From Marinifilum sp. N1E240 (lineage in GTDB: Bacteria; Bacteroidota; Bacteroidia; Bacteroidales; Marinifilaceae): DNA of 64,000 nt. A program made the position numbers and the translations under genes. How positions within the stretch are numbered: position 1 is the first letter of the stretch; every line of letters begins with the position of its first letter. The DNA is taken from the NCBI RefSeq assembly GCF_009295825.1, contig NZ_WHKF01000002.1, positions 558,001 to 622,000 on the forward strand, in the 5' to 3' direction. Positions 51,470 through 58,956 of this stretch are shown piece after piece. The notes beneath the pieces were generated by a model. It worked only from the letters and a program-made list of their open reading frames with translations, was not told where the DNA came from and did not search any database.

Positions 51470-51806
51470 TTTTCAGAAAGCAATTTATAAATACGCTATT
51501 TTATTGTCAATTGCCTACCTAATTAACTTGGTTTGGATTTATTATTTCCATAATTATCTAGCCCAATTAATGATAGAAAGCCAAAACTCCATGTATGAGT
51601 ACATATCTTATATTCCAACGATTATTACAGTTTTATTTAATATAGCTTTTGCCATTTTGGTTTATAAGGATTTTAAAATCAATGAGATTAAAAATCCACT
51701 GATAGTTATAATTACTTTATTTTTTGGATTTATTGGAATAGCACTTTTTTTCATTCAAGTAATTTATAATCAATATGTAAAAAAGCCAGCACACAACAAA
51801 GTGTAA
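51456..51806 (+). CDS. Small membrane protein of unknown function, paired with upstream gene
   Basis: The 116-residue protein has three membrane segments (IYKYAILLSIAYLINLVWIYYF, YISYIPTIITVLFNIAFAILVY, PLIVIITLFFGFIGIALFFIQVIY) and a short basic tail. It is similar in layout to the preceding protein and may be an old duplicate, although residue identity is low by eye. The stop codon lies within the first arm of a large inverted-repeat element, as seen in integron-type cassettes. Function is unknown. Confidence 0.65.
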   Translation: MNRFDFQKAIYKYAILLSIAYLINLVWIYYFHNYLAQLMIESQNSMYEYISYIPTIITVLFNIAFAILVYKDFKINEIKNPLIVIITLFFGFIGIALFFIQVIYNQYVKKPAHNKV

Positions 51807-51910
51807 ATTTAATAGCGGGTTCGGTGGGTGTTCCAACGTTGGATTCACGCCCAATTATCCGTTCCTATCGGACGGATAACTGCACGTAAATCCTCTACTA
51901 AACTTACACC
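51800..51910. repeat. Palindrome-rich attC-like element
   Basis: The outer arms GTGTAAATTTAATAG (51801-51815) and CTACTAAACTTACAC (51895-51909) pair with two G-U or mismatch positions. Inside are the palindrome CCAACGTTGG (51833-51842) and the hairpin TTATCCGT / ACGGATAA (51855-51879). GTTACCAGCAATGTTAAATG follows. The size and the overlap with the stop codon of the upstream gene resemble integron attC sites, but the consensus core sites could not be confirmed. Confidence 0.45.
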
Positions 51911-51952
51911 AACCGTTACCAGCAATGTTAAATGATCAAATAATATAGACTT

Positions 51953-52375
51953 ATGAGATTAGATAATTTGATAAAATGGATTCTGATTTTAACATTAACC
52001 GTGTTAACGCTAAGTAGCTGTTCCGAAATTAATACAACTAATCCAAAAGAAGCATATAATTATTGGGCAGGAACGAAACCTCCAAATGATATAGAATTTG
52101 AAAAAGCAAAATATTGGCAATCCAGTCATATGACTAGAGAATATATTATGTATTTGAAATTCAAACCAACAAAGATTTGGTGGGAAGAGTTTTTAGTACA
52201 AAACAGTTTACCTATTGACACTAGAAATTGGACATTACCAAGTGAAGCTCCTGATTGGTTTAAACCATCGCATACTTCCATCAGATATGGTGGAAATTGT
52301 GATTTTGACCAAGGTTCAAGGTATTTTCGGGATTCGATTACCGGGGTATGTTATATTTATGAAATTCAATTATAA
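51953..52375 (+). CDS. Small lipoprotein of unknown function
   Basis: The 140-residue protein has a signal with lipobox (WILILTLTVLTLSSC) at about 9-23. The mature part is Trp- and Tyr-rich (EAYNYWAGTKPPNDIEFEKA, then TKIWWEEFLVQNSL), with two Cys near the end (GGNCDFDQGSRYFRDS and GVCYIYEIQL). No family is recognised. It lies between an attC-like element and a ~65-bp repeat, as a stand-alone unit in the accessory island. Confidence 0.7.
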   Translation: MRLDNLIKWILILTLTVLTLSSCSEINTTNPKEAYNYWAGTKPPNDIEFEKAKYWQSSHMTREYIMYLKFKPTKIWWEEFLVQNSLPIDTRNWTLPSEAPDWFKPSHTSIRYGGNCDFDQGSRYFRDSITGVCYIYEIQL

Positions 52376-52412
52376 TAAGCAAAGATTGACGAAAAATAAG
52401 TGATTGTGATAA

Positions 52413-52479
52413 CACAGCTGGTAATATAAGTAAGCATTGCGCATCCGCATAAAATTAGATGATTACATTATAAAAGCCT
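52413..52479 (+). repeat. ~65-bp repeat R, copy 1
   Basis: This copy reads CAGCTGGTAATATAAGTAAG, then CATTGCGCATCCGCATAAAA and TTAGATGATTACATTA. It shares its core with copies at about 53370-53433 and 54318-54399. Here it covers the last codon of a transposase remnant on the minus strand, so R may be an insertion-sequence end. Confidence 0.75.
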
Positions 52480-52655
52480 TAAAATGGATCTATACCTGCC
52501 CAATAGGCTCCTGATAAGTAAAAAGCAAACAATTGCCTGATTAGCCATTGTTTTCGTGTTTTTACTTACATATTTCAATAGTTTTTTAAGATTATAGGCA
52601 GTAGCAGATAGATGCATTACTTTGTTTGCCTGAATAATGTCAATGGTGTTTGGAA
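52468..52655 (-). pseudogene. Remnant of an IS1182-like transposase (C-terminal fragment)
   Basis: The minus strand reads NTIDIIQANKVMHLSATAYN then LKKLLKYVSKNTKTMANQAI and ends LLGRYRSILRLL with TAA at 52468. ANKVMHLSATAYNLKKLLK matches the C-terminal block of IS1182-type DDE transposases. The catalytic part is missing: 5' of this fragment the sequence runs straight into a ~145-bp repeat. It is a dead fragment left after insertion and deletion. Confidence 0.7.
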
Positions 52656-52793
52656 AGTATTTTATGGTAATGTATTTTTAGCTTATATTAATAATATACT
52701 ACTAAAATATAGAGAAAAGAGTATTCGCGTAACAAACCACATAGTGTAAACCATGTGACTTGTACAACTGTAAACCATCTCCCTGCACATACA
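52649..52793 (+). repeat. ~145-bp direct repeat, copy 2
   Basis: This copy matches 50672-50817. It directly abuts the transposase remnant on one side and the GNAT start region on the other. Its position just upstream of a start codon in both copies could mean it carries a promoter. Confidence 0.8.
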
Positions 52794-52796
52794 GCG

Positions 52797-53363
52797 ATGC
52801 AAATGAAACAAATAAGATTAAAAACTATTTCAGATAATTATTTCCACGAAGCTTGGGAACTCTATCAGGATGCCTTCCCATTGGAAGAGCGAAGATTGTT
52901 GGATGATCAAATACGTGTCTTTAATAAATCAAATTATCATTTTGATGTCATGAGTAATGAAAAAGAGCTGATAGGATTTCTTTTATGGTGGGATTTTGAA
53001 AAACATAGATTCATTGATCATTTTGCGACATCAAAACAACATAGGAATAAAGGTTTCGGAAAGTTAATTCTTAATAGATTTATGAATCGAAATGAAAAGC
53101 CAATTCTTCTGGAGGTGGAATTGCCTACATCGGCAATAAATCAGCGAAGAATAAAATTTTATGAAAGAATAGGCTTCAAACTAAATCAACATTATTATGA
53201 AATGCCTCCTTTAAAAGAAGGTCAATCTCCATTACAATTATTACTAATGTCATATCCAGACCACATATCCGAAAAAGAAGTTGAAAAGTTTATTAAAGAA
53301 TGTCATCCAATTATTTTCAATGGCGATTCACAGAACTCAGAAATTTCTGAGAAAACATTATGA
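52797..53363 (+). CDS. GNAT family N-acetyltransferase in the accessory island
   Basis: The protein is 188 residues from the ATG at 52797; the frame continues upstream through the repeat to a GTG at 52755 and this part is not protein-like. The acetyl-CoA-binding loop is seen in TSKQHRNKGFGKLILNRFM (about 80-98, RxxGxG type), with IDHFATS as the preceding strand and INQRRIKFYERIGFKLN as the last block. A C-terminal extension of about 50 residues is unusual. The acceptor is unknown. It stands as a stand-alone unit between the ~145-bp repeat and repeat R copy 2. Confidence 0.82.
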   Translation: MQMKQIRLKTISDNYFHEAWELYQDAFPLEERRLLDDQIRVFNKSNYHFDVMSNEKELIGFLLWWDFEKHRFIDHFATSKQHRNKGFGKLILNRFMNRNEKPILLEVELPTSAINQRRIKFYERIGFKLNQHYYEMPPLKEGQSPLQLLLMSYPDHISEKEVEKFIKECHPIIFNGDSQNSEISEKTL

Positions 53364-53369
53364 CAAAAG

Positions 53370-53433
53370 CCAGCTGCTAAGAAAAGTAAGCGTTGCACAT
53401 CTATATAAAATTAGATGATTACATTAAAAAAGC
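53370..53433 (+). repeat. ~65-bp repeat R, copy 2
   Basis: This copy reads CAGCTGCTAAGAAAAGTAAG, then CGTTGCACATCTATATAAAA and TTAGATGATTACATTA, starting 7 bp after the GNAT stop and ending 5 bp before the next start. No transposase sequence is attached to it. Confidence 0.75.
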
Positions 53434-53437
53434 ACCT

Positions 53438-54139
53438 ATGAGAAATAGATATCTTCTTTTGTTTTTAACTTTAATTCCCTTAGTTGTAAGCGGACAAAAG
53501 ATTGGTTCAGAAAGAATCGATGAGTCAAAAATTAAAACTTGGGTGCCCAAATTTACTTTTGAATATCAATCCATATATCATTTTGGAGATTCTGAAATGG
53601 AATCTGAACTGATTCTAATATTTGGAATTGAGAAGGATTACGCTCAACTTAAAACAGGAAATTGGTCTGATGATGGCAAATCATGGATTTGGCATTGGGA
53701 GAACTTAAAAAATGTTCGAATTGAAGGAAGTAAATTCTATTCTAATAAGACAAATGGAGAATTTGTGATATATGAATCCAACGAACACATTAAAGGATTG
53801 AAAATATATGAATCATGGAGTCCTTTAATGGATAAAGGAGAATTTGAAATTGGAATTAGGACAGGTTTAATTAATTCCAATTTTCCAGGAAAATATCCAC
53901 AAGCATCAATGCGAATTTTAAGTCCAGAAGAATTAAACGAAATGACTAAGCCCAATCTACAAATCATGCGAAATGAGATATTTGCCCGATATGGTTATAA
54001 GTTTAACTTAGGTGGAGAAATCTATTTATATTTTAAAAATCAGGATTGGTATTCTGGACAACACGATAATGTTAATGCCTTTCTAACCAACTTAGAAAAA
54101 GAAAACATTAAACTAATACAACGAACTGAAAATAATTAA
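53438..54139 (+). CDS. Secreted YARHG-domain protein
   Basis: The protein is 233 residues from the ATG at 53438, chosen because MRNRYLLLFLTLIPLVVSGQ is a signal peptide; the upstream part of the frame lies in repeat R. The C-terminal ~70 residues are a YARHG domain: LQIMRNEIFARYGYKFNLGG, then YFKNQDWYSGQHDNVNAFLT and EKENIKLIQ. This domain is extracellular, common in bacteria, and has no known activity. The middle is beta-rich with no recognised family. It is a stand-alone cassette-like gene, followed 6 bp later by a tiny membrane protein. Confidence 0.8.
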   Translation: MRNRYLLLFLTLIPLVVSGQKIGSERIDESKIKTWVPKFTFEYQSIYHFGDSEMESELILIFGIEKDYAQLKTGNWSDDGKSWIWHWENLKNVRIEGSKFYSNKTNGEFVIYESNEHIKGLKIYESWSPLMDKGEFEIGIRTGLINSNFPGKYPQASMRILSPEELNEMTKPNLQIMRNEIFARYGYKFNLGGEIYLYFKNQDWYSGQHDNVNAFLTNLEKENIKLIQRTENN

Positions 54140-54145
54140 AATGCT

Positions 54146-54316
54146 ATGTTTGAAATAATTGGTTCTTTTATAGACAACTTGATATTTATTGGTGGTGGGA
54201 TTTTTGTTCTTACACAATTAAAACGGATCAATAAACCCTATATGAAGTGGTGTGCCATTGTGATGATTTTAATGGGGCTGCTTCTTACCGTGTTGGACAT
54301 TAAAGACTTGATGTAA
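54146..54316 (+). CDS. Tiny two-segment membrane protein
   Basis: A 56-codon frame from ATG to TAA encodes MFEIIGSFIDNLIFIGGGIF, then VLTQLKRINKPYMKWC and AIVMILMGLLLTVLDIKDLM. It has two membrane segments joined by a basic loop. It starts 6 bp after the YARHG gene and ends 2 bp before repeat R copy 3. The clean hydrophobic plan supports a real small gene. No family is recognised. Confidence 0.6.
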   Translation: MFEIIGSFIDNLIFIGGGIFVLTQLKRINKPYMKWCAIVMILMGLLLTVLDIKDLM

Positions 54317-54317
54317 A

Positions 54318-54399
54318 AGCGGCTGATAACAAAAGTAACTGTTGCACATCCCCATAAAATTAGATAAATAAATGATTAGAGCCGTAAAAGTTTGTCTCT
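54318..54399 (+). repeat. ~65-bp repeat R, copy 3
   Basis: This copy reads CGGCTGATAACAAAAGTAAC, then TGTTGCACATCCCCATAAAA and TTAGATAAATAAATGATTAG, starting 2 bp after a stop codon. The 3' part differs from copies 1 and 2. Confidence 0.7.
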
Positions 54400-54507
54400 T
54401 GGCGAGTTTTTATGGCTTTGATTTTTGCTTTCTCCCAATTACCACAAGGTGAAATCTGTACCAGTAAAATTTATTCAGAATAATTATTTGCGTACCTGCA
54501 CTCCGGC

Positions 54508-55134
54508 ATGAAAAATGTTTTGCTAACTTGGGAAACAACAGGCAATTTTTCTATGGATAAAACGAATAAAATAATAAAAAGTATTGACTCAATCATCTCC
54601 CTGACCAATGAGGAATTAGTGGAATTCTGCAGTTCTTTTGAATTGCAAACACTCAAAAAAAATGAGTTTTTTTTAGAGGCAGGTCAGGTATGCACTTCCA
54701 TCGGCTTTGTGAATCATGGAGCGATGATTTATTTTAAATCTATGGAGAATGGTGATGAAAAAACAACCGACTTTGCTTTTGAAGGAGATTGGGTCACAAT
54801 TAATCAGAGCCGCTTGAATAATTCTCCATCATTAGTTAGTATTAAGGCAATTGAAAACTCTGCATTGCTTGTAATTAAACAAGAAGATTTGTGCAATTTG
54901 TATGTTAAAATTCCTAAAGTAGAGCGACTTGGCAGGATATTAATGGAACAAGCATACTTAAAAATTGCAGAACAGAGTATAGACTTGCAGGTACTTACGG
55001 CCACTGAGCGATATAAGAAAATGCTTTGCCAATATCCTGAAATATTTCAAAGGGTACAGCTTTATCATATAGCCAATTATTTAGGTGTAGTTCCAAAATC
55101 CTTAAGCCGAATTCGCAAGGAACTATTTGAGTAA
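54508..55134 (+). CDS. Crp/Fnr-type regulator, second in window
   Basis: The protein is 208 residues from the ATG at 54508; an ATG at 54553 gives 193 residues. The cNMP-binding-like barrel is at about 30-130 (LKKNEFFLEAGQVCTSIGFV, then GAMIYFKSMENGDEKTTDFA). The helix-turn-helix at the end is LYHIANYLGVVPKSLSRIRKEL. Its form, with ATERYKKMLCQYPEIFQRVQ before the HTH, is typical of the Bacteroidota cNMP-binding regulators that lack a defined ligand. The next gene, 80 bp downstream, encodes a secreted barrel-type protein it may control. Confidence 0.88.
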   Translation: MKNVLLTWETTGNFSMDKTNKIIKSIDSIISLTNEELVEFCSSFELQTLKKNEFFLEAGQVCTSIGFVNHGAMIYFKSMENGDEKTTDFAFEGDWVTINQSRLNNSPSLVSIKAIENSALLVIKQEDLCNLYVKIPKVERLGRILMEQAYLKIAEQSIDLQVLTATERYKKMLCQYPEIFQRVQLYHIANYLGVVPKSLSRIRKELFE

Positions 55135-55214
55135 TGTAAATTGGTAACAAATGTGGAGTAGTTGAGCCTTATAGGAGATTTACTTTTGTATCGTAAATAG
55201 ATAAACTTTAGGAT

Positions 55215-55835
55215 ATGCAAAAGCAATTTTTTATTTGGGCCCTAACAATGGCTTTAGCTACAACAATTTCTGCACAAACAAATTTAATAAGGGATACTTC
55301 TGAAAATCAAATTCAGTATTCACAATCCCTTAGGGTAAAGAATAGACAAACTGTTGGTGTAGCCATTGATTTACTTCCTCCGATTATGAGTGCGACAACG
55401 GGTAATTTTGGATACTCAGCCCAATTGTGGTATGGCTACAAAAAAATTCGTTTTCGAGGTGTAATCGCTGGATTTCAAATGCCAGACAAGTTGATGGGAA
55501 ATGATGATTTCCTGAATTTGAAAACAAGGGCCACTGCTTTAATAATAGATTACTTTAAAGATGACAACTTTAAGGGATGGTGGTATGGTATTGGATGCGA
55601 AATGTGGAAAAACACCATTACATCAAAACTTGATAACAACAATTACAATTTCAACGACTATGTGATAACCGCAGGCGGTGGTTATATTGTTAAGGTGTAT
55701 AAAAACTTCTATGTAGAACCTTGGGGAGCAGTGCACTGTGTGCTAAACAACGAAAAAGTGAATGTTGGTGCCACTACATACAGTAGCAAAAAATTTCAAG
55801 CTGAGGTATCCCTAAAAGTAGGATGGCATTTTTGA
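55215..55835 (+). CDS. Secreted outer-membrane beta-barrel-like protein
   Basis: The 206-residue protein has the signal peptide MQKQFFIWALTMALATTISA. The mature part has amphipathic strands rich in Tyr, Trp and Gly (YSAQLWYGYKKIRFRGVIAG, WWYGIGCEMW, VITAGGGYIVKVYKNFYVEP) and ends VSLKVGWHF with a terminal Phe, the usual end signal for outer-membrane barrels. No specific family is recognised. It is next to the Crp/Fnr-type gene on the same strand. About 190 bp of repeat-like sequence follow (CGCTAGC words). Confidence 0.72.
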   Translation: MQKQFFIWALTMALATTISAQTNLIRDTSENQIQYSQSLRVKNRQTVGVAIDLLPPIMSATTGNFGYSAQLWYGYKKIRFRGVIAGFQMPDKLMGNDDFLNLKTRATALIIDYFKDDNFKGWWYGIGCEMWKNTITSKLDNNNYNFNDYVITAGGGYIVKVYKNFYVEPWGAVHCVLNNEKVNVGATTYSSKKFQAEVSLKVGWHF

Positions 55836-56032
55836 TGAACAAGTCTGAGTGATGTCCCACATAGTCCAAGTATTCACAAGCCAAAGCTAGCGCGAGGATT
55901 TTGCTTGTGCTCTGTGAAAGCAGAGCAGGTATTTATAAAAGCTTCCTCAATTGTCACAGGTCTATGACTTGCGGCAGTTGGGCGGTTACATTTTTTCTGC
56001 AACACCAAGAGTTTCATCAATACTATTGCATA

Positions 56033-56064
56033 AAAAAGATCGCCAGTTTTGGCGATCTTTTTTG
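56033..56064. terminator. Bidirectional terminator between convergent genes
   Basis: AAAAGATCGCCA pairs exactly with TGGCGATCTTTT around GTTT, with A-run and T-run on the two sides. It serves the minus-strand gene ending at 56082 and may end the accessory island. Confidence 0.88.
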
Positions 56065-56081
56065 TATATCGAATTGATTTC

Positions 56082-56537
56082 TTATTTCGGAATCTTATAG
56101 TAAATTTTGTTTACCATTTTCCAGCCATTTGGAAATTTGTAAAGCGAGATGTAATCCACGTAAGTCAATTTTTTGCCAACAAAGAATTGGATTTTTGCAA
56201 CAGCGGCATTGCCTGTAATATCAATATTCTCAAACTTCACACTCACTTTTTTATCGCCAGTGCGAGGAAATTTGCCATCGGCTTTTTTCTTTTTGGTTTT
56301 CTCTTTCCATTTATCGATAGGTAGGCTCCACATTTTGTTTTCTTCGCCTATACCTATTAATCTAAAATCAGGATGGATACCAGAATCGATCTTCTCCAGA
56401 TCACCTTCGTTTTGCAAACCGTCAACATAAGCCGTTTGAATGGTTTTTTGGATTGCTTTTTTGTCTTCTTCTACATTTTGTGCACTCAATTGAAAGCAAA
56501 ATGCGATAACACTACATAAAAGGACTAATTTTTTCAT
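56082..56537 (-). CDS. Secreted NTF2-like/lumazine-binding-like protein
   Basis: The 151-residue protein has the signal peptide MKKLVLLCSVIAFCFQLSA. The rest has the cone-shaped NTF2-like pattern of the putative lumazine-binding family: AIQKTIQTAYVDGLQNEGDLEKIDSGIHPDF, IDKWKEKTKKKKA, VSVKFENIDITGNAAVAKIQF and YVDYISLYKFPNGWKMVNKI. Such proteins are periplasmic here; the ligand is unknown. It is a single gene. Confidence 0.85.
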   Translation of the reverse strand: MKKLVLLCSVIAFCFQLSAQNVEEDKKAIQKTIQTAYVDGLQNEGDLEKIDSGIHPDFRLIGIGEENKMWSLPIDKWKEKTKKKKADGKFPRTGDKKVSVKFENIDITGNAAVAKIQFFVGKKLTYVDYISLYKFPNGWKMVNKIYYKIPK

Positions 56538-56809
56538 TTCTTGGGGGTTTAGGATGATTATTGTTTGAGAATGTGAAAGGTGAGTTTGGTTTAATGATGC
56601 ATGCTTAAATGGTACAAGTAAATATAAATTAAAATGGATAAAGTATCAAGTTTCATTAAAATATTCAGGCTAAATCGAAAAATACGTATTCTTTGTAAGA
56701 AAGAAATTTATCGATTGATATCGTGATATTTATGATGTCATATGAAGTTTTTTGCATTTGTAATTTTGAACTTCAATACTTAAATTTAGAAGGCATAAGA
56801 TCCATTTAC

Positions 56810-58873
56810 ATGAAATACATCTCCCTATTAATTTTACTATGTTTCCTATTGGGCTGTAAAAATGAAGAGCAGCTAAGTTTTTTAAGCAATAATGAAAAAG
56901 AATGGTTGTTGGTAAATGGAGATTCCCTAAGGGTTGCGCAAGATCCACTTTATGCGCCTCTTGATTTTATAAATGATAAGGGCGAGGTTATTGGCATTTC
57001 GAATGATTATTTGTCTTTAATAGAGGATAAGTTGAATATAGAATTTATCAAGCTTCATGAGGAGAGTTTGGATGCTAACCTGGAATTAATAAAGAGCAAG
57101 CATGTTGAGATTGCCACTTCTCTATCGAAAACTCCCCAGCGTAGTGAATACTTAATTTTTACCGAAGCCTATTTTGAATCTCCTGTTGTTATTGTTAGTA
57201 ATTCGGATAAATTGTTGACTGTAGCAGATCTCTATGATAAAAAGGTGAGTGTAAGTTATAAGTTTGCGGTGCATGAATATTTGGAGAGAACTTATCCTGA
57301 TTTGAAACTGGATTTGGTTTTGGATGATTTGGAAGGCTTAAAAAAGTTGGTTTTTGATGAAACAGATGTCATGATTTTAGATTTGGCTTCTGCATCCTTT
57401 CATCTGGAAAACCTTGGTATAGTAAAGCTTCATGTGGCAGGTAATATTGACTTTACCTACAGAATTGCCATGGGCGTAAGAGATGATATGCCAATATTGC
57501 GTACTATTTTGGATAAAACCATTGCTGCAATTAGCAGGAGTGAGAAGAATAAAATTAGAAAAGAGTGGGTGTTCTTATCAACTCGTGAATTTTGGGAGCG
57601 TAGAAATTTTTGGTATTGGATAGGCAGTGCTGCTCTTCTGGTAATGGTGGTTTTTTCAATTTTATTTGTTTTCAATAAGAGATTGCAGAGATTAGTAATA
57701 AAGCGAACTGCAGAATTGAATAAAGAGCTTTCTCATCGGTTAGTTGCAGAAAGTGCTTTGAAAGATAGTGAGGCTCGGTATAGAATAGTGGCAGAGCAAA
57801 GAGGTCAAATTGTGTACGACTACAATTTGCTGGATGATAGTGTGTTGTGGTCTGGAGATCTGAAAAATACGATTGGTTCAACCACTAAAGAATACGAGTC
57901 TATCACAATTAAGGATTGGGAGAAGTTTGTTCATCCTGATGATGTGGATAATGCAGTATCCACTTTGGATCACTCCATTGCCAAGGGTGATGACTATGAA
58001 GTAATTTATAGATATCAGCATAAGAATGGTTTGTATGTTCCGATTCATGATAAAGGAACTTTCTTAAAGGATGGATCAGGAAAAGCCTATAGAATGCTTG
58101 GTATTATGAGTGACATATCGGTGCAAATGGAGAGGGAAGAACAGCTTAAAGAAGCAACGAAGGTTGCGAAGAATGCTGATCGCTTAAAAACCCTATTTTT
58201 GGCTAATATGTCGCATGAGATTAGGACCCCTATGAATAGTATCGTTGGGTTTTCTTCTTTATTATCTTCACCTAATATAACAAAGGAAAAACAGTTTAAG
58301 TATTGTGATTTAATTCAAAGGAGTTCAGATTATTTACAAAAGATAATTGATGATATCATGGATACATCCTTGATAGAAAGTGGGCAATTAAAACTGTATG
58401 TTGAAGAAGTAGAAATAAGGGATTTAATCGAAACAATACAGGAGTTTTTTTCCAGCAACGATAAAATTAAGGATGGACGAATCAGATTGCACTCTCAAAT
58501 TGAATTGGATTTTCACGAGAATTTGATTAAAACAGATAGAGTAAGACTGAAGCAAATTTTGATCAATTTAATTGGCAATGCCAGTAAATTTACTACTGAA
58601 GGTGAGATTTTGATACATTGCTCATTATTGGATGAAGATTTTTTGCAAATCAAAATTCAGGATTCGGGAGTTGGAATTCCAGGCGATCAGATTCCACACA
58701 TATTCGATCGTTTCCTTCAGGTTGAATCTGAAAATCATGAGCATAACAGTGGAACTGGTCTTGGTTTATCCATTTCGAAAGGTTTGGTAGAATTATTAGG
58801 TGGGGAAATTTGGTGTGAGTCAACCGAAGGAGTTGGAACCACTTTCTATTTTACACTACCTACTAACAGTTAA
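56810..58873 (+). CDS. Sensor histidine kinase with solute-binding (SBP-3) sensor and PAS domain
   Basis: The protein is 687 residues from the ATG at 56810, where MKYISLLILLCFLLGCKN reads as a lipoprotein-like signal; the frame from 56723 only adds chance residues. The periplasmic SBP-type domain (about 30-240) has RVAQDPLYAPLDFINDKGEV, then ATSLSKTPQRSEYLIFTEAY. A TM segment follows at about 270-290. A coil and PAS domain lie at about 325-440. HisKA has FLANMSHEIRTPMNSIVGFS (His at about 463). The ATPase has LIGNASKFTTEGEI and DSGVGIPGDQIPHIFDRF. It probably senses a small molecule such as an amino acid. No receiver domain is attached and no response regulator lies nearby. Confidence 0.9.
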   Translation: MKYISLLILLCFLLGCKNEEQLSFLSNNEKEWLLVNGDSLRVAQDPLYAPLDFINDKGEVIGISNDYLSLIEDKLNIEFIKLHEESLDANLELIKSKHVEIATSLSKTPQRSEYLIFTEAYFESPVVIVSNSDKLLTVADLYDKKVSVSYKFAVHEYLERTYPDLKLDLVLDDLEGLKKLVFDETDVMILDLASASFHLENLGIVKLHVAGNIDFTYRIAMGVRDDMPILRTILDKTIAAISRSEKNKIRKEWVFLSTREFWERRNFWYWIGSAALLVMVVFSILFVFNKRLQRLVIKRTAELNKELSHRLVAESALKDSEARYRIVAEQRGQIVYDYNLLDDSVLWSGDLKNTIGSTTKEYESITIKDWEKFVHPDDVDNAVSTLDHSIAKGDDYEVIYRYQHKNGLYVPIHDKGTFLKDGSGKAYRMLGIMSDISVQMEREEQLKEATKVAKNADRLKTLFLANMSHEIRTPMNSIVGFSSLLSSPNITKEKQFKYCDLIQRSSDYLQKIIDDIMDTSLIESGQLKLYVEEVEIRDLIETIQEFFSSNDKIKDGRIRLHSQIELDFHENLIKTDRVRLKQILINLIGNASKFTTEGEILIHCSLLDEDFLQIKIQDSGVGIPGDQIPHIFDRFLQVESENHEHNSGTGLGLSISKGLVELLGGEIWCESTEGVGTTFYFTLPTNS

Positions 58874-58956
58874 TTACATTATTTAAATGTAATTTTGCAT
58901 TTTAAGATACTTAACAACCGTTTAAATAATCCATTTTATAAATTGAAAGTTGTTTT

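Noticed and set aside
51800-51910. Proven integron attC site
   Set aside because: The secondary structure fits, but the RYYYAAC/GTTRRRY core pair could not be set with confidence and no IntI gene is in the window, so it is left as attC-like.
49600-56080. Prophage or complete integrative element
   Set aside because: No integrase, terminase, capsid, relaxase or tRNA-end duplication was seen; only IS debris and repeats.
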